This document shows positions 8,822 to 16,815 of a stretch of DNA of 64,000 bases, piece after piece. A program made the position numbers and the translations under genes. Below the pieces are notes generated by a model. The model had not been told where the DNA came from. It saw only the letters and a program-made list of their open reading frames with translations, and ran no database searches. This DNA comes from Cupriavidus neocaledonicus (lineage in GTDB: Bacteria > Pseudomonadota > Gammaproteobacteria > Burkholderiales > Burkholderiaceae): positions 309,202 to 373,201 of the forward strand of contig NZ_AQUR01000105.1 of the NCBI RefSeq assembly GCF_000372525.1, written 5' to 3'. Position 1 is the first letter of the stretch, and each line of letters begins with the position of its first letter.

Positions 8822-8951
8822 GTCTCCTCCTTGGGCCCGTCTGCCGCGGGCATCGGATGGTGCGAGGGTTGGCCGCGGGCGCCTCTCATGGGCGCCCGGC
8901 ATCAGCGTGACATGATAACGGCGGATCGCTGCCGGCGCGTGCCGGCTGCCA

Positions 8952-10478
8952 TCAGCGACCGGCGGGGCGCTCGAACAGCGTTTCCCACAGGGAGTCGACC
9001 TTCGCCTTGACCGCCGCATCCATGGCGATCGGGGTGCCCCATTCGCGCGTGGTCTCGCCTGGCCACTTGTCGGTGGCATCGATGCCCATCTTGGAGCCCA
9101 GGCCCGACACCGGCGAGGCGAAGTCGAGGTAGTCGATCGGGGTGTTGTCGACCAGCACCGTGTCGCGGCTGGGATCGACGCGGGTGGTGATGGCCCAGAT
9201 CACTTCCTTCCAGTCGCGCACGTCGACATCGTCGTCGACCACCACGATGAACTTCGTGTACATGAACTGCCGCAGGAAGCTCCACACGCCGAACATCACG
9301 CGCTTGGCATGGCCGGCGTACTGCTTCTTCATCCGCACCAGCGCCATGCGGTAGCTGCAGCCCTCGGGCGGCAGGTAGAAGTCGGTGATTTCCGGGAACT
9401 GCTTCTGCAGCAGCGGCACGAATACTTCGTTCAGCGCGACGCCCAGCACGGCCGGCTCGTCGGGCGGCTTGCCGGTGTAGGTGGAGTGGTAGATCGGGTC
9501 GCGCCGCATGGTGATGCGGTCGATGGTGAAGACCGGGAACCAGTCCTGCTCGTTGTAGTAGCCGGTGTGGTCGCCGAACGGGCCTTCGAGCGCGTGCTGG
9601 TAGCCGGACGGGTGGTTGGGATCGGGCTGGATATGGCCTTCCAGCACAATCTCGGCCGACGCCGGCACGCTCAGCTCGGACAGCGTCGGCGTCAGGCAGC
9701 CGGCCAGCGCGGTGCGGCTGCCGCGCAGCAGGCCGGCGAACTGGTATTCGGACAGCGTATCGGGCACCGGCGTCACCGCGCCCAGGATGGTGGCCGGGTC
9801 AGCGCCCAGCGCCACCGCGATCGGGAACGGCTTGCCGGGGTTGGCCAGCGCATGCTCGCGGAAGTCGAGCGCGCCGCCGCGGTGCGCCAGCCAGCGCATG
9901 ATCACCTGGTTGCGGCCGATCACCTGCTGGCGGTAGATGCCCAGGTTCTGGCGCTTCTTGTGCGGGCCCTTGGTCACCACCAGGCCCCAGGTGATCAGCG
10001 GGGCGGCGTCGCCGGGCCAGCAGGTCTGGATCGGCAGGCGCGCCAGGTCGACGTCGTTGCCTTCCCATACCACCTCCTGGCAGGCCGGGCCGCTGACGCG
10101 CTTGGGCGCCATGTCCCACACCGACTTGGCCAGCGTGAAGAGCTTGCCGGCCTCGCGCAGCCCGCGCGGCGGCTCCGGCTCCTTCAGCGCCGACAGCACC
10201 CGGCCGATGTCGCGCAGGTCTTCCATCGATTCGGCGCCCATGCCAAATGCGACTCTGCGTGTCGTGCCGAACAGATTGGCCAGGACCGGCACGCTATAGA
10301 TGTCGCCATGGGGAGCGCCCGCAGGTTGCTCGAAGACGACCGCGGGGCCGCCGGCGCGCAGCAGGCGGTCGCAGATTTCGGTCATTTCCAGGTTGGGCGA
10401 CACCGGCCGGGCGATGCGCCGCAGCTCGCCGAGGTGTTCGAGCTGGCCGATGAAATCGCGCAAGTCTTTGTATTGCAT
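8952..10478 (-). CDS. ubiD: UbiD-family decarboxylase, 4-hydroxy-3-polyprenylbenzoate decarboxylase
   Basis: Prenylated-FMN-dependent decarboxylase of ubiquinone biosynthesis. 508 aa, close to the length of E. coli UbiD. It begins MQYKDLRDFIGQLEHLGELR and contains the conserved segments HRGGALDF, PFGDHTGYYNEQDWFPVFTI and KFIVVVDDDVDVRDW. The matching length and the housekeeping context favour ubiD over a catabolic paralogue. The partner UbiX is not in this window. Its start is divergent from the lytic transglycosylase leader. Confidence 0.92.
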   Translation of the reverse strand: MQYKDLRDFIGQLEHLGELRRIARPVSPNLEMTEICDRLLRAGGPAVVFEQPAGAPHGDIYSVPVLANLFGTTRRVAFGMGAESMEDLRDIGRVLSALKEPEPPRGLREAGKLFTLAKSVWDMAPKRVSGPACQEVVWEGNDVDLARLPIQTCWPGDAAPLITWGLVVTKGPHKKRQNLGIYRQQVIGRNQVIMRWLAHRGGALDFREHALANPGKPFPIAVALGADPATILGAVTPVPDTLSEYQFAGLLRGSRTALAGCLTPTLSELSVPASAEIVLEGHIQPDPNHPSGYQHALEGPFGDHTGYYNEQDWFPVFTIDRITMRRDPIYHSTYTGKPPDEPAVLGVALNEVFVPLLQKQFPEITDFYLPPEGCSYRMALVRMKKQYAGHAKRVMFGVWSFLRQFMYTKFIVVVDDDVDVRDWKEVIWAITTRVDPSRDTVLVDNTPIDYLDFASPVSGLGSKMGIDATDKWPGETTREWGTPIAMDAAVKAKVDSLWETLFERPAGR

Positions 10479-10744
10479 GGTGAATTCTGTTGTGGTGCGG
10501 CATCCGCACCGGATCCGGGGAGGCGGCAGTCAGGTCGGTGACGATACACATTCCTGGCGGCAGCGGCAAAAAAATCGTCAGGCCGGTGCCGCGGAAATTG
10601 TAAGTTTTTTGTCCGCTCCGAACCTGGCGCTATCGCGGCGAGCCAAGGCTGCGCCTGCGTTTGCGGGTGTCCGAGTGCTGCCGGATCGACCAAAACGTGC
10701 TTGTTACAAATAACTGAAAGTAGTTAATTCTTTGATTGTTATTC

Positions 10745-10773
10745 TTGACGAGGTATAACACCGTTCCTACAAT
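10745..10773 (+). promoter_or_regulatory. Strong sigma-70 promoter with upstream A/T-rich (UP-like) tract
   Basis: -35 TTGACG (10745-10750), a 17-base spacer, -10 TACAAT (10768-10773). The 45 bases immediately upstream are markedly A/T-rich for this genome (TTACAAATAACTGAAAGTAG and following), like an UP element. The predicted start near 10780 is about 350 bases upstream of the first credible start codon. Confidence 0.8.
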
Positions 10774-10779
10774 CCGGTC

Positions 10780-11117
10780 TGCTCCATGGAGTGTTGCGTC
10801 GCAACATGGATTTTCCCCCTGTGTCAAGGGGTGCACATCAAAAGAAACGTGCCAGGAAAGTCCCTCCAGCAAGGACCGATGGTCAGAGACCCGCGCGCAT
10901 GGCGGGCGACCGGTCGCCTCCGGCGACTTGCCGGAGTGTAGAGAGTTAAGTCGTGGCAGGTAGCGCTCCCCCAGGGCGTGGCCTGTTTCCAGTTGGGCGC
11001 ATGGGGAGCGCCCTGCCAACAGGTGCTTGGCCGTCACTGCTGGACGGCGCGGCATCCTTACTTGAGTACGTTGAGATCGGGCGCATGCCGCAGTCGGGCA
11101 TGCGAAGCGGGCAACGG
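10780..11117 (+). ncRNA. Candidate structured leader RNA or sRNA upstream of the lytic transglycosylase
   Basis: A roughly 340-nt untranslated stretch between a consensus promoter and the lytic transglycosylase ribosome binding site. Inverted repeats seen in order: TGTTGCG-T-CGCAACA (10792-10806); a CCCCC/GGGG hairpin near 10815-10830; GGTC-AGA-GACC (10881-10891); GTCGCC-TCC-GGCGAC (10913-10927); a 15-bp stem GGCAGG..GCGCTCCCC (10955-10971) with GGGGAGCGCCCTGCC (11003-11017); and CGCATGCC/GGCATGCG (11083-11090 with 11098-11105), 12 bases before the GGAGG. It does not match RNase P, 6S, tmRNA or a riboswitch class I know. Upstream, 10479-10744 holds only the ubiD promoter region. Confidence 0.5.
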
Positions 11118-11129
11118 ATGGAGGTAAGC

Positions 11130-12239
11130 ATGAGCGGTTGGAAAACCCTTCATCTTCCCGGCATCGGGCGGGCCCTGCAGGTCCGCCTCCGACAGCCGGT
11201 ACCCGGAGTGAGGCGGGCATTGCAGGTCCGTCTCGCGCATCCGGTCGCGGGCCGCGCCTTGCGCGGTGGCCGCACGACGCTGAAGTACGCCCTGAACAGC
11301 CTGGGCGTGGTGGCGGTGGTTTCGGCGGTGTCGCTGTCGGTGAGCCAGGAATGGCGCACCACGCTGGCCGCCTTGCTGGCCGGTGACGAAGCGCCCGCAG
11401 TGCTGGTGAGCGCCGCCGTGGCAGCGCCCGCGCATGCCGGCACTGCCCCCGGCGGCGCGCACAGCCCGGCCGTATCGAGCGCCGTCCCGCCGAGCACGGC
11501 CGACGTCGCGGCGGCCAAGTTCGGCTATGGCACTGCTCGCGGCGGCAAGCTCGGCCTCCCGACCGTGTCGGGCGTCGACGAATGGAGCCTGGCGGCCAAT
11601 ACCAAGGTGCCGTCGGTCGCCCACCTGGCGGCGCAGATCCCGGTGACGCGCGTGGCCGCGGACGCCCGCAGCACCGGTGCCACGCTGGGCAGCGCGCGCG
11701 AGCAGGCCGCCGTGGCGGACTATATCGCCCGCAAGTATCGCGTGGCGGCCCAGGCCACCGCGCAACTGGTCAAGGCGGCCTACCTGACCGGGCGCGAGGT
11801 CGGCATCGACCCGCTGCTGATCCTGGGCGTGATCGCGATCGAGTCCAGCTTCAACCCGTACGCCGAAAGCGGCGTGGGTGCGCAGGGCCTGATGCAGGTC
11901 ATGACCAAGGTCCACCAGGACAAGTACGAAGCCGTCGGCGGCGTGTCCGCGGCGCTGAACCCGTACGCCAACATCAAGATCGGCGCGCTGGTGCTCAAGG
12001 ACTGCATCGCCCGCGCCGGCTCGCTCGAGGGCGGCCTGAAGTACTACGTCGGCGCCACTACGGCCACCGATGGCGGCTACGGCGCCAAGGTGCTGGCCGA
12101 GCGTGCCCGCCTGCGCCAGCTGATCGGCGTGCGCAGCGCGCCCGCCAACGCCGGCAAGCCGGCGGCCGAGGACAAGGCGCCGGTCGAGCACGCACCGACC
12201 GAGAAGCTGGAAGCCAACAACGGGCCGCACAACGCCTGA
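11130..12239 (+). CDS. Lytic transglycosylase (SLT/goose-lysozyme fold)
   Basis: Cleaves peptidoglycan glycan strands with formation of 1,6-anhydro-muropeptides. 369 aa from the ATG at 11130, with GGAGG 7-11 bases upstream. The N-terminal 75 residues are basic and contain an imperfect repeat (RALQVRLRQPV, RALQVRLAHPV), followed by one hydrophobic segment (LGVVAVVSAVSLSVS), so it is probably membrane-anchored. The C-terminal SLT domain shows the catalytic Glu in IESSFNP (E238) and the GAQGLMQVM motif. The frame continues upstream to a GTG at 10953, but that start lacks a good ribosome binding site and falls inside the structured leader. Confidence 0.88.
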   Translation: MSGWKTLHLPGIGRALQVRLRQPVPGVRRALQVRLAHPVAGRALRGGRTTLKYALNSLGVVAVVSAVSLSVSQEWRTTLAALLAGDEAPAVLVSAAVAAPAHAGTAPGGAHSPAVSSAVPPSTADVAAAKFGYGTARGGKLGLPTVSGVDEWSLAANTKVPSVAHLAAQIPVTRVAADARSTGATLGSAREQAAVADYIARKYRVAAQATAQLVKAAYLTGREVGIDPLLILGVIAIESSFNPYAESGVGAQGLMQVMTKVHQDKYEAVGGVSAALNPYANIKIGALVLKDCIARAGSLEGGLKYYVGATTATDGGYGAKVLAERARLRQLIGVRSAPANAGKPAAEDKAPVEHAPTEKLEANNGPHNA

Positions 12240-12282
12240 GCCCGATTCGCCGATTCCCCGGCTCCCCGGCATCGCCCACAAG

Positions 12283-12308
12283 AAAAGCACCCCGCGGGGT
12301 GCTTTTTT
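12283..12308. terminator. Bidirectional intrinsic terminator
   Basis: AAAAGCACCCC-GC-GGGGTGCTTTT, an 11-bp perfect stem with flanking A- and T-runs. It serves the lytic transglycosylase gene (+) and the convergent aminotransferase gene (-). Confidence 0.92.
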
Positions 12309-12340
12309 CTTTTGCCTGCCGCCGCAGCGGCCGGCTGCGG

Positions 12341-13522
12341 TCAGCGGAACAGCTTGCCCAGCCGCGCCATCGCCTCTTCGATATTCTCGCGCGAGGTCGC
12401 GTACGAGATCCGGATGTAGTCCCGCGCCGTGTGCGGGCCGAAGTCCTGCCCCGGCACCATCACCACGCCGGCGTCGTGCAGCATGGCCTGCGTCAGCCGG
12501 TCGGCGTCGCCGGCGGCCGGGTGGTTGACGGCCCGGCAGTCGGCATACACATAGAAGGCGCCGTCGGGGCGCACCGGCACGCGCAGCCCCAGCGACTCCA
12601 GCGCCGGCACGATCAGGTCGCGGCGGCGGCGGAATTCGGCCTTGCGCTCGTCGTAGATGGCCATCGCCTCGGGCGTGAAGCAGGCCAGCGCGGCGTACTG
12701 TGCCACCGCCGACGCGCAGATGAACAGGTTCTGCGCAACCTTCTCGAAGGCCTCGACCAGCGCCTCCGGCACCACCAGCCAGCCCAGGCGCCAGCCGGTC
12801 ATGTTGAAGTACTTCGAGAAGCTGTTCACCGTGACCACGTTGGGGTCCAGGCTCAGCGCCGATACCGGCGGGGCATCGTAGGACAGGCCCTGGTAGATCT
12901 CGTCCAGAATGGCGAAGCCGCGGCGCGCGCGCACCGCCTGCAGGATCCGCGCAAGCTCGTCGGGCAGGATCGAGGTGCCGGTCGGATTGGACGGCGAGGC
13001 CAGCAGCACGCCGCGGGTCTGCTCGCTCCAGTTGGCTTCGACCTGCGCGGCGGTCAGCTGGAAGCGTTCGGCCGGGCCGCTCGGGATCATGCGCGCGACG
13101 CCGTCGAAGGCGGCGACGAAGTGGCGGTTGCAGGGGTAGCTGGGGTCCGGCATCAGCACCTCGGCGCCGATCTCGACCAGCACCGCGCACGCCAGCAGCA
13201 GCGCCCCCGAGGCGCCGGCGGTGACGATCACGCGCCGCGCCGGGATGTCCAGGCCGTAGGCGGTCTGGTAATAGCCGGCGATGGCCTCGCGCAACGGATG
13301 GATGCCGAGCGCGCCGGTGTACTGCGTGACGCCGCGGCGCATCGCCGCCTCGGCCGCGCGCACCACCGGCTCGGCGGCGGTAAAGTCCGGCTCGCCGATG
13401 CCCATGTGCACGATATGGCGGCCGGCGCGCTCCAGCGCGGCGGCCTGCTTGGCCAGCTCCATCACATGGAAGGCGTCGATGTTGGCGAGGCGGGAGGCGG
13501 TGGCCAGGTGCTGCAAGTCCAT
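12341..13522 (-). CDS. PLP-dependent aminotransferase (class I/II)
   Basis: 393 aa fold-type I aminotransferase. The internal-aldimine lysine is in NSFSKYFNMTGWRLGW (K237). Other cofactor-binding motifs are SPSNPTGT and DEIYQGLSYD, and the C-terminal carboxylate-binding arginine is in YIRISYATS. The overall type is that of the aspartate/alanine or valine-pyruvate-like aminotransferases; substrate specificity cannot be read from sequence. It lies downstream of nusB behind a terminator, so it is probably a separate transcription unit. Confidence 0.88.
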   Translation of the reverse strand: MDLQHLATASRLANIDAFHVMELAKQAAALERAGRHIVHMGIGEPDFTAAEPVVRAAEAAMRRGVTQYTGALGIHPLREAIAGYYQTAYGLDIPARRVIVTAGASGALLLACAVLVEIGAEVLMPDPSYPCNRHFVAAFDGVARMIPSGPAERFQLTAAQVEANWSEQTRGVLLASPSNPTGTSILPDELARILQAVRARRGFAILDEIYQGLSYDAPPVSALSLDPNVVTVNSFSKYFNMTGWRLGWLVVPEALVEAFEKVAQNLFICASAVAQYAALACFTPEAMAIYDERKAEFRRRRDLIVPALESLGLRVPVRPDGAFYVYADCRAVNHPAAGDADRLTQAMLHDAGVVMVPGQDFGPHTARDYIRISYATSRENIEEAMARLGKLFR

Positions 13523-13572
13523 GGTGTTCCGGGGCGGGCCGGGGCCCGTTCAGCAAAGGGATAGACAGGAAT

Positions 13573-13596
13573 GAAAACACCCGCCGCGGCGGGTGT
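13573..13596 (-). terminator. Intrinsic terminator of the rib-nusB operon
   Basis: On the minus strand, ACACCCGCC-GC-GGCGGGTGT (9-bp perfect stem) is followed by TTTTC. It is placed 75 bases after the nusB stop and before the aminotransferase start. Confidence 0.85.
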
Positions 13597-13670
13597 CGTC
13601 TTCATCGGCGCTGGCGCCAGCGCCAGCGCGACGGCACGGCGGGGCCGCGGCAAGCGGCACCCAGCGGCGC

Positions 13671-14189
13671 TCAGCGGCGCGCGGCAACCTCGGCGGCGCG
13701 CACCTGGGCGGCAAGCTTGTCCAGCACGCCATTGACGTACTTGTAGCCCTCGACGCCGCCGAAGGTCTTGGTCAGCTCGACCGCTTCGTTGATGACCACC
13801 TTGTACGGGATGTCGAGGCAGTGCACCAGCTCATAGCTGCCGACCAGCAGGGCGGCGCGCTCGACCGGCGACAGCTCGTCGACGGAACGGTCCAGGAACG
13901 GCTCGAACGCGGCGGTCAGGCGGGCCTCTTCGCGCACGGCGCCGTTGAGCAGCGCGTCGAAGTGCTCGCGGTCGGCCTTGTTGAAGCCCTGGGCGTCGTG
14001 CAGGTGGGCCTGGATCGCGCCGATGTCGTTGCGGTTCAGCAGCCACTGGTACAGGCCCTGCAAGGCCAGCTCGCGCGAGCGCCGGCGCGCGCTCTTGGGC
14101 GGCGCCTTGGCTTCGGTGCGGGCCGCGGCGGGCTTGCCGCCGGCGCCCTTGCCGGCGTCCTGGTCCGGGGTGTTCGACGTATCACTCAT
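13671..14189 (-). CDS. nusB: Transcription antitermination factor NusB
   Basis: 172 aa. Binds boxA RNA with S10 (NusE) to promote antitermination at rRNA operons. The NusB fold is recognisable from ARRRSRELALQGLYQWLLN, SPVERAALLVGSYELVHCLD and VVINEAVELTKTFGGVEGYKY. The N-terminal 35 residues are an Ala/Gly/Lys-rich extension. The ATG at 14189 is chosen because it overlaps the end of ribH by 8 bases, the common ribH-nusB arrangement; a longer frame to 14303 lies wholly inside ribH. Confidence 0.95.
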   Translation of the reverse strand: MSDTSNTPDQDAGKGAGGKPAAARTEAKAPPKSARRRSRELALQGLYQWLLNRNDIGAIQAHLHDAQGFNKADREHFDALLNGAVREEARLTAAFEPFLDRSVDELSPVERAALLVGSYELVHCLDIPYKVVINEAVELTKTFGGVEGYKYVNGVLDKLAAQVRAAEVAARR

Positions 14190-14682
14190 CGTCGTCCTCG
14201 TCTTCGTCTTCCTGGCCGCGCAGCGAATCGAGCGCCGCCACCAGGTTGGCCATCTCCACCGCGGCGCGGGCGCAGTCGCGGCCCTTTTCGCGGGTGCGGG
14301 CATGGGCCTGCTCGTCGGTGTCGACGGTCAGGATGCCGTTGGCGATCGGCACGTTGAAGTCCAGGCCGACGCGGGTGATGCCGGCGCCCGACTCGTTCGA
14401 GACCAGTTCGAAGTGATAGGTTTCGCCGCGCACCACGGCGCCCAGCGCGACCAGCGCGTCGAACTGGCCGCTCTCGCACATCTTCTGCAGCGCCAGCGGG
14501 ACTTCCAGCGCGCCGGGGACGGTCACCACCAGGGTGTCCTCGCCCTCGACGCCGAGCTGTTCCAGCTCGGCCACGCAGGCCTCGAGCAGCTCGGCGCAGA
14601 CCGGCTCGTTGAAGCGCGCCTGCACGATGCCGATACGCAGGCCTTCACCGTCGAGGTTGCTGGGGTAGAAGCCGTGATCCAT
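14182..14682 (-). CDS. ribH: 6,7-dimethyl-8-ribityllumazine synthase
   Basis: 166 aa. Condenses 5-amino-6-ribitylamino-uracil with 3,4-dihydroxy-2-butanone 4-phosphate to give lumazine, the penultimate step of riboflavin synthesis. Family motifs: IGIVQARFNEPV near residue 17, VTVPGALEVPLALQ, and ALVALGAVVRGETYHFELVS with the catalytic His region. The acidic C-terminal tail (EDEDEDDDE) is unusual but harmless. Fourth gene of the ribD-ribE-ribBA-ribH-nusB cluster. Confidence 0.95.
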   Translation of the reverse strand: MDHGFYPSNLDGEGLRIGIVQARFNEPVCAELLEACVAELEQLGVEGEDTLVVTVPGALEVPLALQKMCESGQFDALVALGAVVRGETYHFELVSNESGAGITRVGLDFNVPIANGILTVDTDEQAHARTREKGRDCARAAVEMANLVAALDSLRGQEDEDEDDDE

Positions 14683-14765
14683 TGTTCAGTTCTCCAGTTT
14701 TCGGGAGGGCCGCGGCGGCAGGCGCCGCGGCCCGGGTATTGGGATGGCTCGGTCCTGGGGCCGGT

Positions 14766-15875
14766 TCAGTCGGCCTGGCCGCTCATCGGCTGGTAGCCGG
14801 TCACTTCCAGGTCGAAGCCGGTCATGCTGGGCATGCGCTGCCTGGCGGCCAGCACACGCATCTTGCCGACGCCAACATCCTTCAGGATCTGCGCGCCCAT
14901 GCCATAGGTACGCAGGTCGGGCTTGCGGCGCGGGCGCGACTGCGGCGCGTCGAGCGCGCTGAACTGCGTGAACAGCTGTTCGACGGTGTCGCCGCAGTTC
15001 AGCAGCACGATCACGCCCTTGTCGGCCTCGGCGATGGCCTGCATCGCCGCCGGGATGCTCCACGAGTGCGTGGTGCATTTCACTTCCAGCAGGTCCAGCA
15101 CCGAGAACGGCTCGTGCACGCGCACCAGCGTTTCCTGTTCCGGCGTGGGCTTGCCCTTGACCAGCGCCAGGTGGGCCTGGCCGGTCGGCTTGTCACGGTA
15201 GGCGATGCTGTGGAAGGTGCCGTACGGGGTTTGCATGGCGCGCTCGCCGACGCGCTCGATAATGCTCTCGGTGCGGCTGCGGTAGTGGATCAGGTCGGCG
15301 ATGGTGCCGATCTTGAGGTCATGCTCCTGCGCGAACTCGACCAGGTCGGGCAGGCGCGCCATGGTGCCGTCGTCCTTCATGATCTCGCAAATCACCGCCG
15401 CCGGCGTCAGCCCGGCCAGCGCGCCCAGGTCGCAGCCGGCCTCGGTATGGCCGGCGCGGATCAGCACGCCGCCGGGCTGGGCCGTCAGCGGGAAGATATG
15501 GCCGGGCTGGACCAGGTCGGCCGGCTTGGCGTCGCGGGCGACGGCTGCCTGCACGGTGCGGGCGCGGTCGGCGGCGGAAATGCCGGTGGTCACGCCCTCG
15601 GCGGCCTCGATCGAGACGGTGAAGTTGGTGCCGTGCTGGGTGCCGTTGCGGCTTACCATCGGATGCAGGTCGAGCTGGCGGCAGCGTTCGGCGGTCAGCG
15701 TCAGGCAGATCAGGCCGCGGCCATGCTTGGCCATGAAGTTGATCGCCTCCGGCGTGACGAAATCGGCAGCCAAGACCAGGTCGCCCTCATTCTCGCGGTC
15801 TTCCTCGTCGACAAGGATGACCATGCGGCCGGCGCGAATGTCGGCAATGATGTCTTCGGTACGGGCGATTGTCAT
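14766..15875 (-). CDS. ribBA: 3,4-dihydroxy-2-butanone-4-phosphate synthase with degenerate GTP cyclohydrolase II domain
   Basis: 369 aa. Residues 1 to about 205 form a complete RibB domain: ILVDEEDRENEGDLVLAA with the catalytic acidic cluster, HTEAGCDLGALAGL, and AVICEIMKDDGTMAR. The C-terminal 160 residues align with GTP cyclohydrolase II. However, the zinc-binding and catalytic segment that normally reads ECLTGDVFGSLRCDCG is replaced by EPFSVLDLLEVKCTTHSW, so the three Cys ligands are not preserved. The RibB activity is therefore secure, while cyclohydrolase activity is doubtful; a separate RibA would be needed elsewhere. No FMN riboswitch was seen in the 255 bases upstream. Confidence 0.92.
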   Translation of the reverse strand: MTIARTEDIIADIRAGRMVILVDEEDRENEGDLVLAADFVTPEAINFMAKHGRGLICLTLTAERCRQLDLHPMVSRNGTQHGTNFTVSIEAAEGVTTGISAADRARTVQAAVARDAKPADLVQPGHIFPLTAQPGGVLIRAGHTEAGCDLGALAGLTPAAVICEIMKDDGTMARLPDLVEFAQEHDLKIGTIADLIHYRSRTESIIERVGERAMQTPYGTFHSIAYRDKPTGQAHLALVKGKPTPEQETLVRVHEPFSVLDLLEVKCTTHSWSIPAAMQAIAEADKGVIVLLNCGDTVEQLFTQFSALDAPQSRPRRKPDLRTYGMGAQILKDVGVGKMRVLAARQRMPSMTGFDLEVTGYQPMSGQAD

Positions 15876-16130
15876 GGCGTGCAGAACGGCAGGTTGGGGC
15901 GGAAATCAGGCGAATGGCTGTGGCAGGTACCATGGCCGCGGTGGAAAGCGGCCGGACTGAGGCGGGGCATCGGGCCGGGCCGGGCCATATACGCCCGGCA
16001 GGTTGCCCAGTCAAGCCGGGTATTGTACGCCAAGGCAGCCCACGCGGGACGCGCGGGCCGCGGAAAGTGCGGCGGGTTGGAGGCGGGGCGAGCGCGGGTG
16101 CAGGCTGCGGCGCCTGGCCGGTGTCCCGCC

Positions 16131-16754
16131 TTATGCCGGAGCCTGCGCGGCCGACAGCATCCGTTCCACGTAGCGCGCGATCAGGTCAATCTCCAGGTTG
16201 ACGCGCGCGCCGGGCTTGAGCTCCTGCAGCGTGGTGACTTCGACGGTGTGCGGGATCAGGTTGATCGAGAACACGCAGCCATCCGCCTCATCGGTGACGC
16301 GGTTGACCGTCAGCGACACGCCGTTGACCACCACCGAGCCCTTGTAGGCCAGGTAGCGCGCCAGCTCGCGCGGGGCGCGGATGCGCAGCTCGTGCGACTC
16401 GCCCACCGGCGCGAAATGCACCACTTCGCCCAGGCCGTCGACATGCCCCGACACCAGGTGGCCGCCGAGCCGGTCGGCGAGGCGCAGTGCCTTTTCCAGA
16501 TTGACGCGGCCGGCGCGGTCGAGCCCTACGGTCTTGTCCAGCGATTCACGCGAGACCTCGACCTCGAAGGCGTCGGTCGCCATGGCGATCACGGTCATGC
16601 AGGCGCCCTGGATGGCGATGCTGTCGCCGATGATGACGTCGGACAGGTCCAGCCCGCCCGCCGCGATGCGCAGGCGCACGCCGGCGTCGGCTGCGGCGCC
16701 GAGCGGGGTAATCGATTCAATGCGGCCGACCGCCGCGACGATGCCAGTAAACAT
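16131..16754 (-). CDS. ribE: Riboflavin synthase alpha subunit
   Basis: 207 aa. Dismutates two molecules of lumazine to riboflavin. Starts with the diagnostic MFTGIVAAVGRIES and has the two-fold internal repeat of the family: GDSIAIQGACMTVIAM in the first half and KGSVVVNGVSLTVNRV in the second. The frame extends upstream to 16811, but the conserved N-terminus fixes the ATG at 16754. Lies between ribD and ribBA on the same strand. Confidence 0.95.
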   Translation of the reverse strand: MFTGIVAAVGRIESITPLGAAADAGVRLRIAAGGLDLSDVIIGDSIAIQGACMTVIAMATDAFEVEVSRESLDKTVGLDRAGRVNLEKALRLADRLGGHLVSGHVDGLGEVVHFAPVGESHELRIRAPRELARYLAYKGSVVVNGVSLTVNRVTDEADGCVFSINLIPHTVEVTTLQELKPGARVNLEIDLIARYVERMLSAAQAPA

Positions 16755-16815
16755 GGTGGAGTCTTGTGCTTGGGGTTTTCGGAATCTTTGCGATGCGCTG
16801 CCGCGGGCCATGGCG

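Noticed and set aside
7211..9010. 599-codon open frame antisense to acetoacetyl-CoA synthetase
   Set aside because: Low-complexity His/Gln/Arg/Ala-rich product typical of antisense frames in GC-rich DNA; the opposite strand has a full, motif-complete enzyme.
10850..10875. RNase P RNA, suggested by an AGGAAAGTCC stretch
   Set aside because: Only this short segment matches; the other conserved RNase P regions and the terminal ACAGAA..GGCTTAT segment are missing.
11058..13580. 840-codon minus-strand frame across the lytic transglycosylase and aminotransferase genes
   Set aside because: It crosses two real genes and a bidirectional terminator, and its product has no recognisable domain.
15876..16130. 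FMN riboswitch upstream of ribBA
   Set aside because: None of the conserved RFN-element segments could be found on either strand of this 255-base gap.
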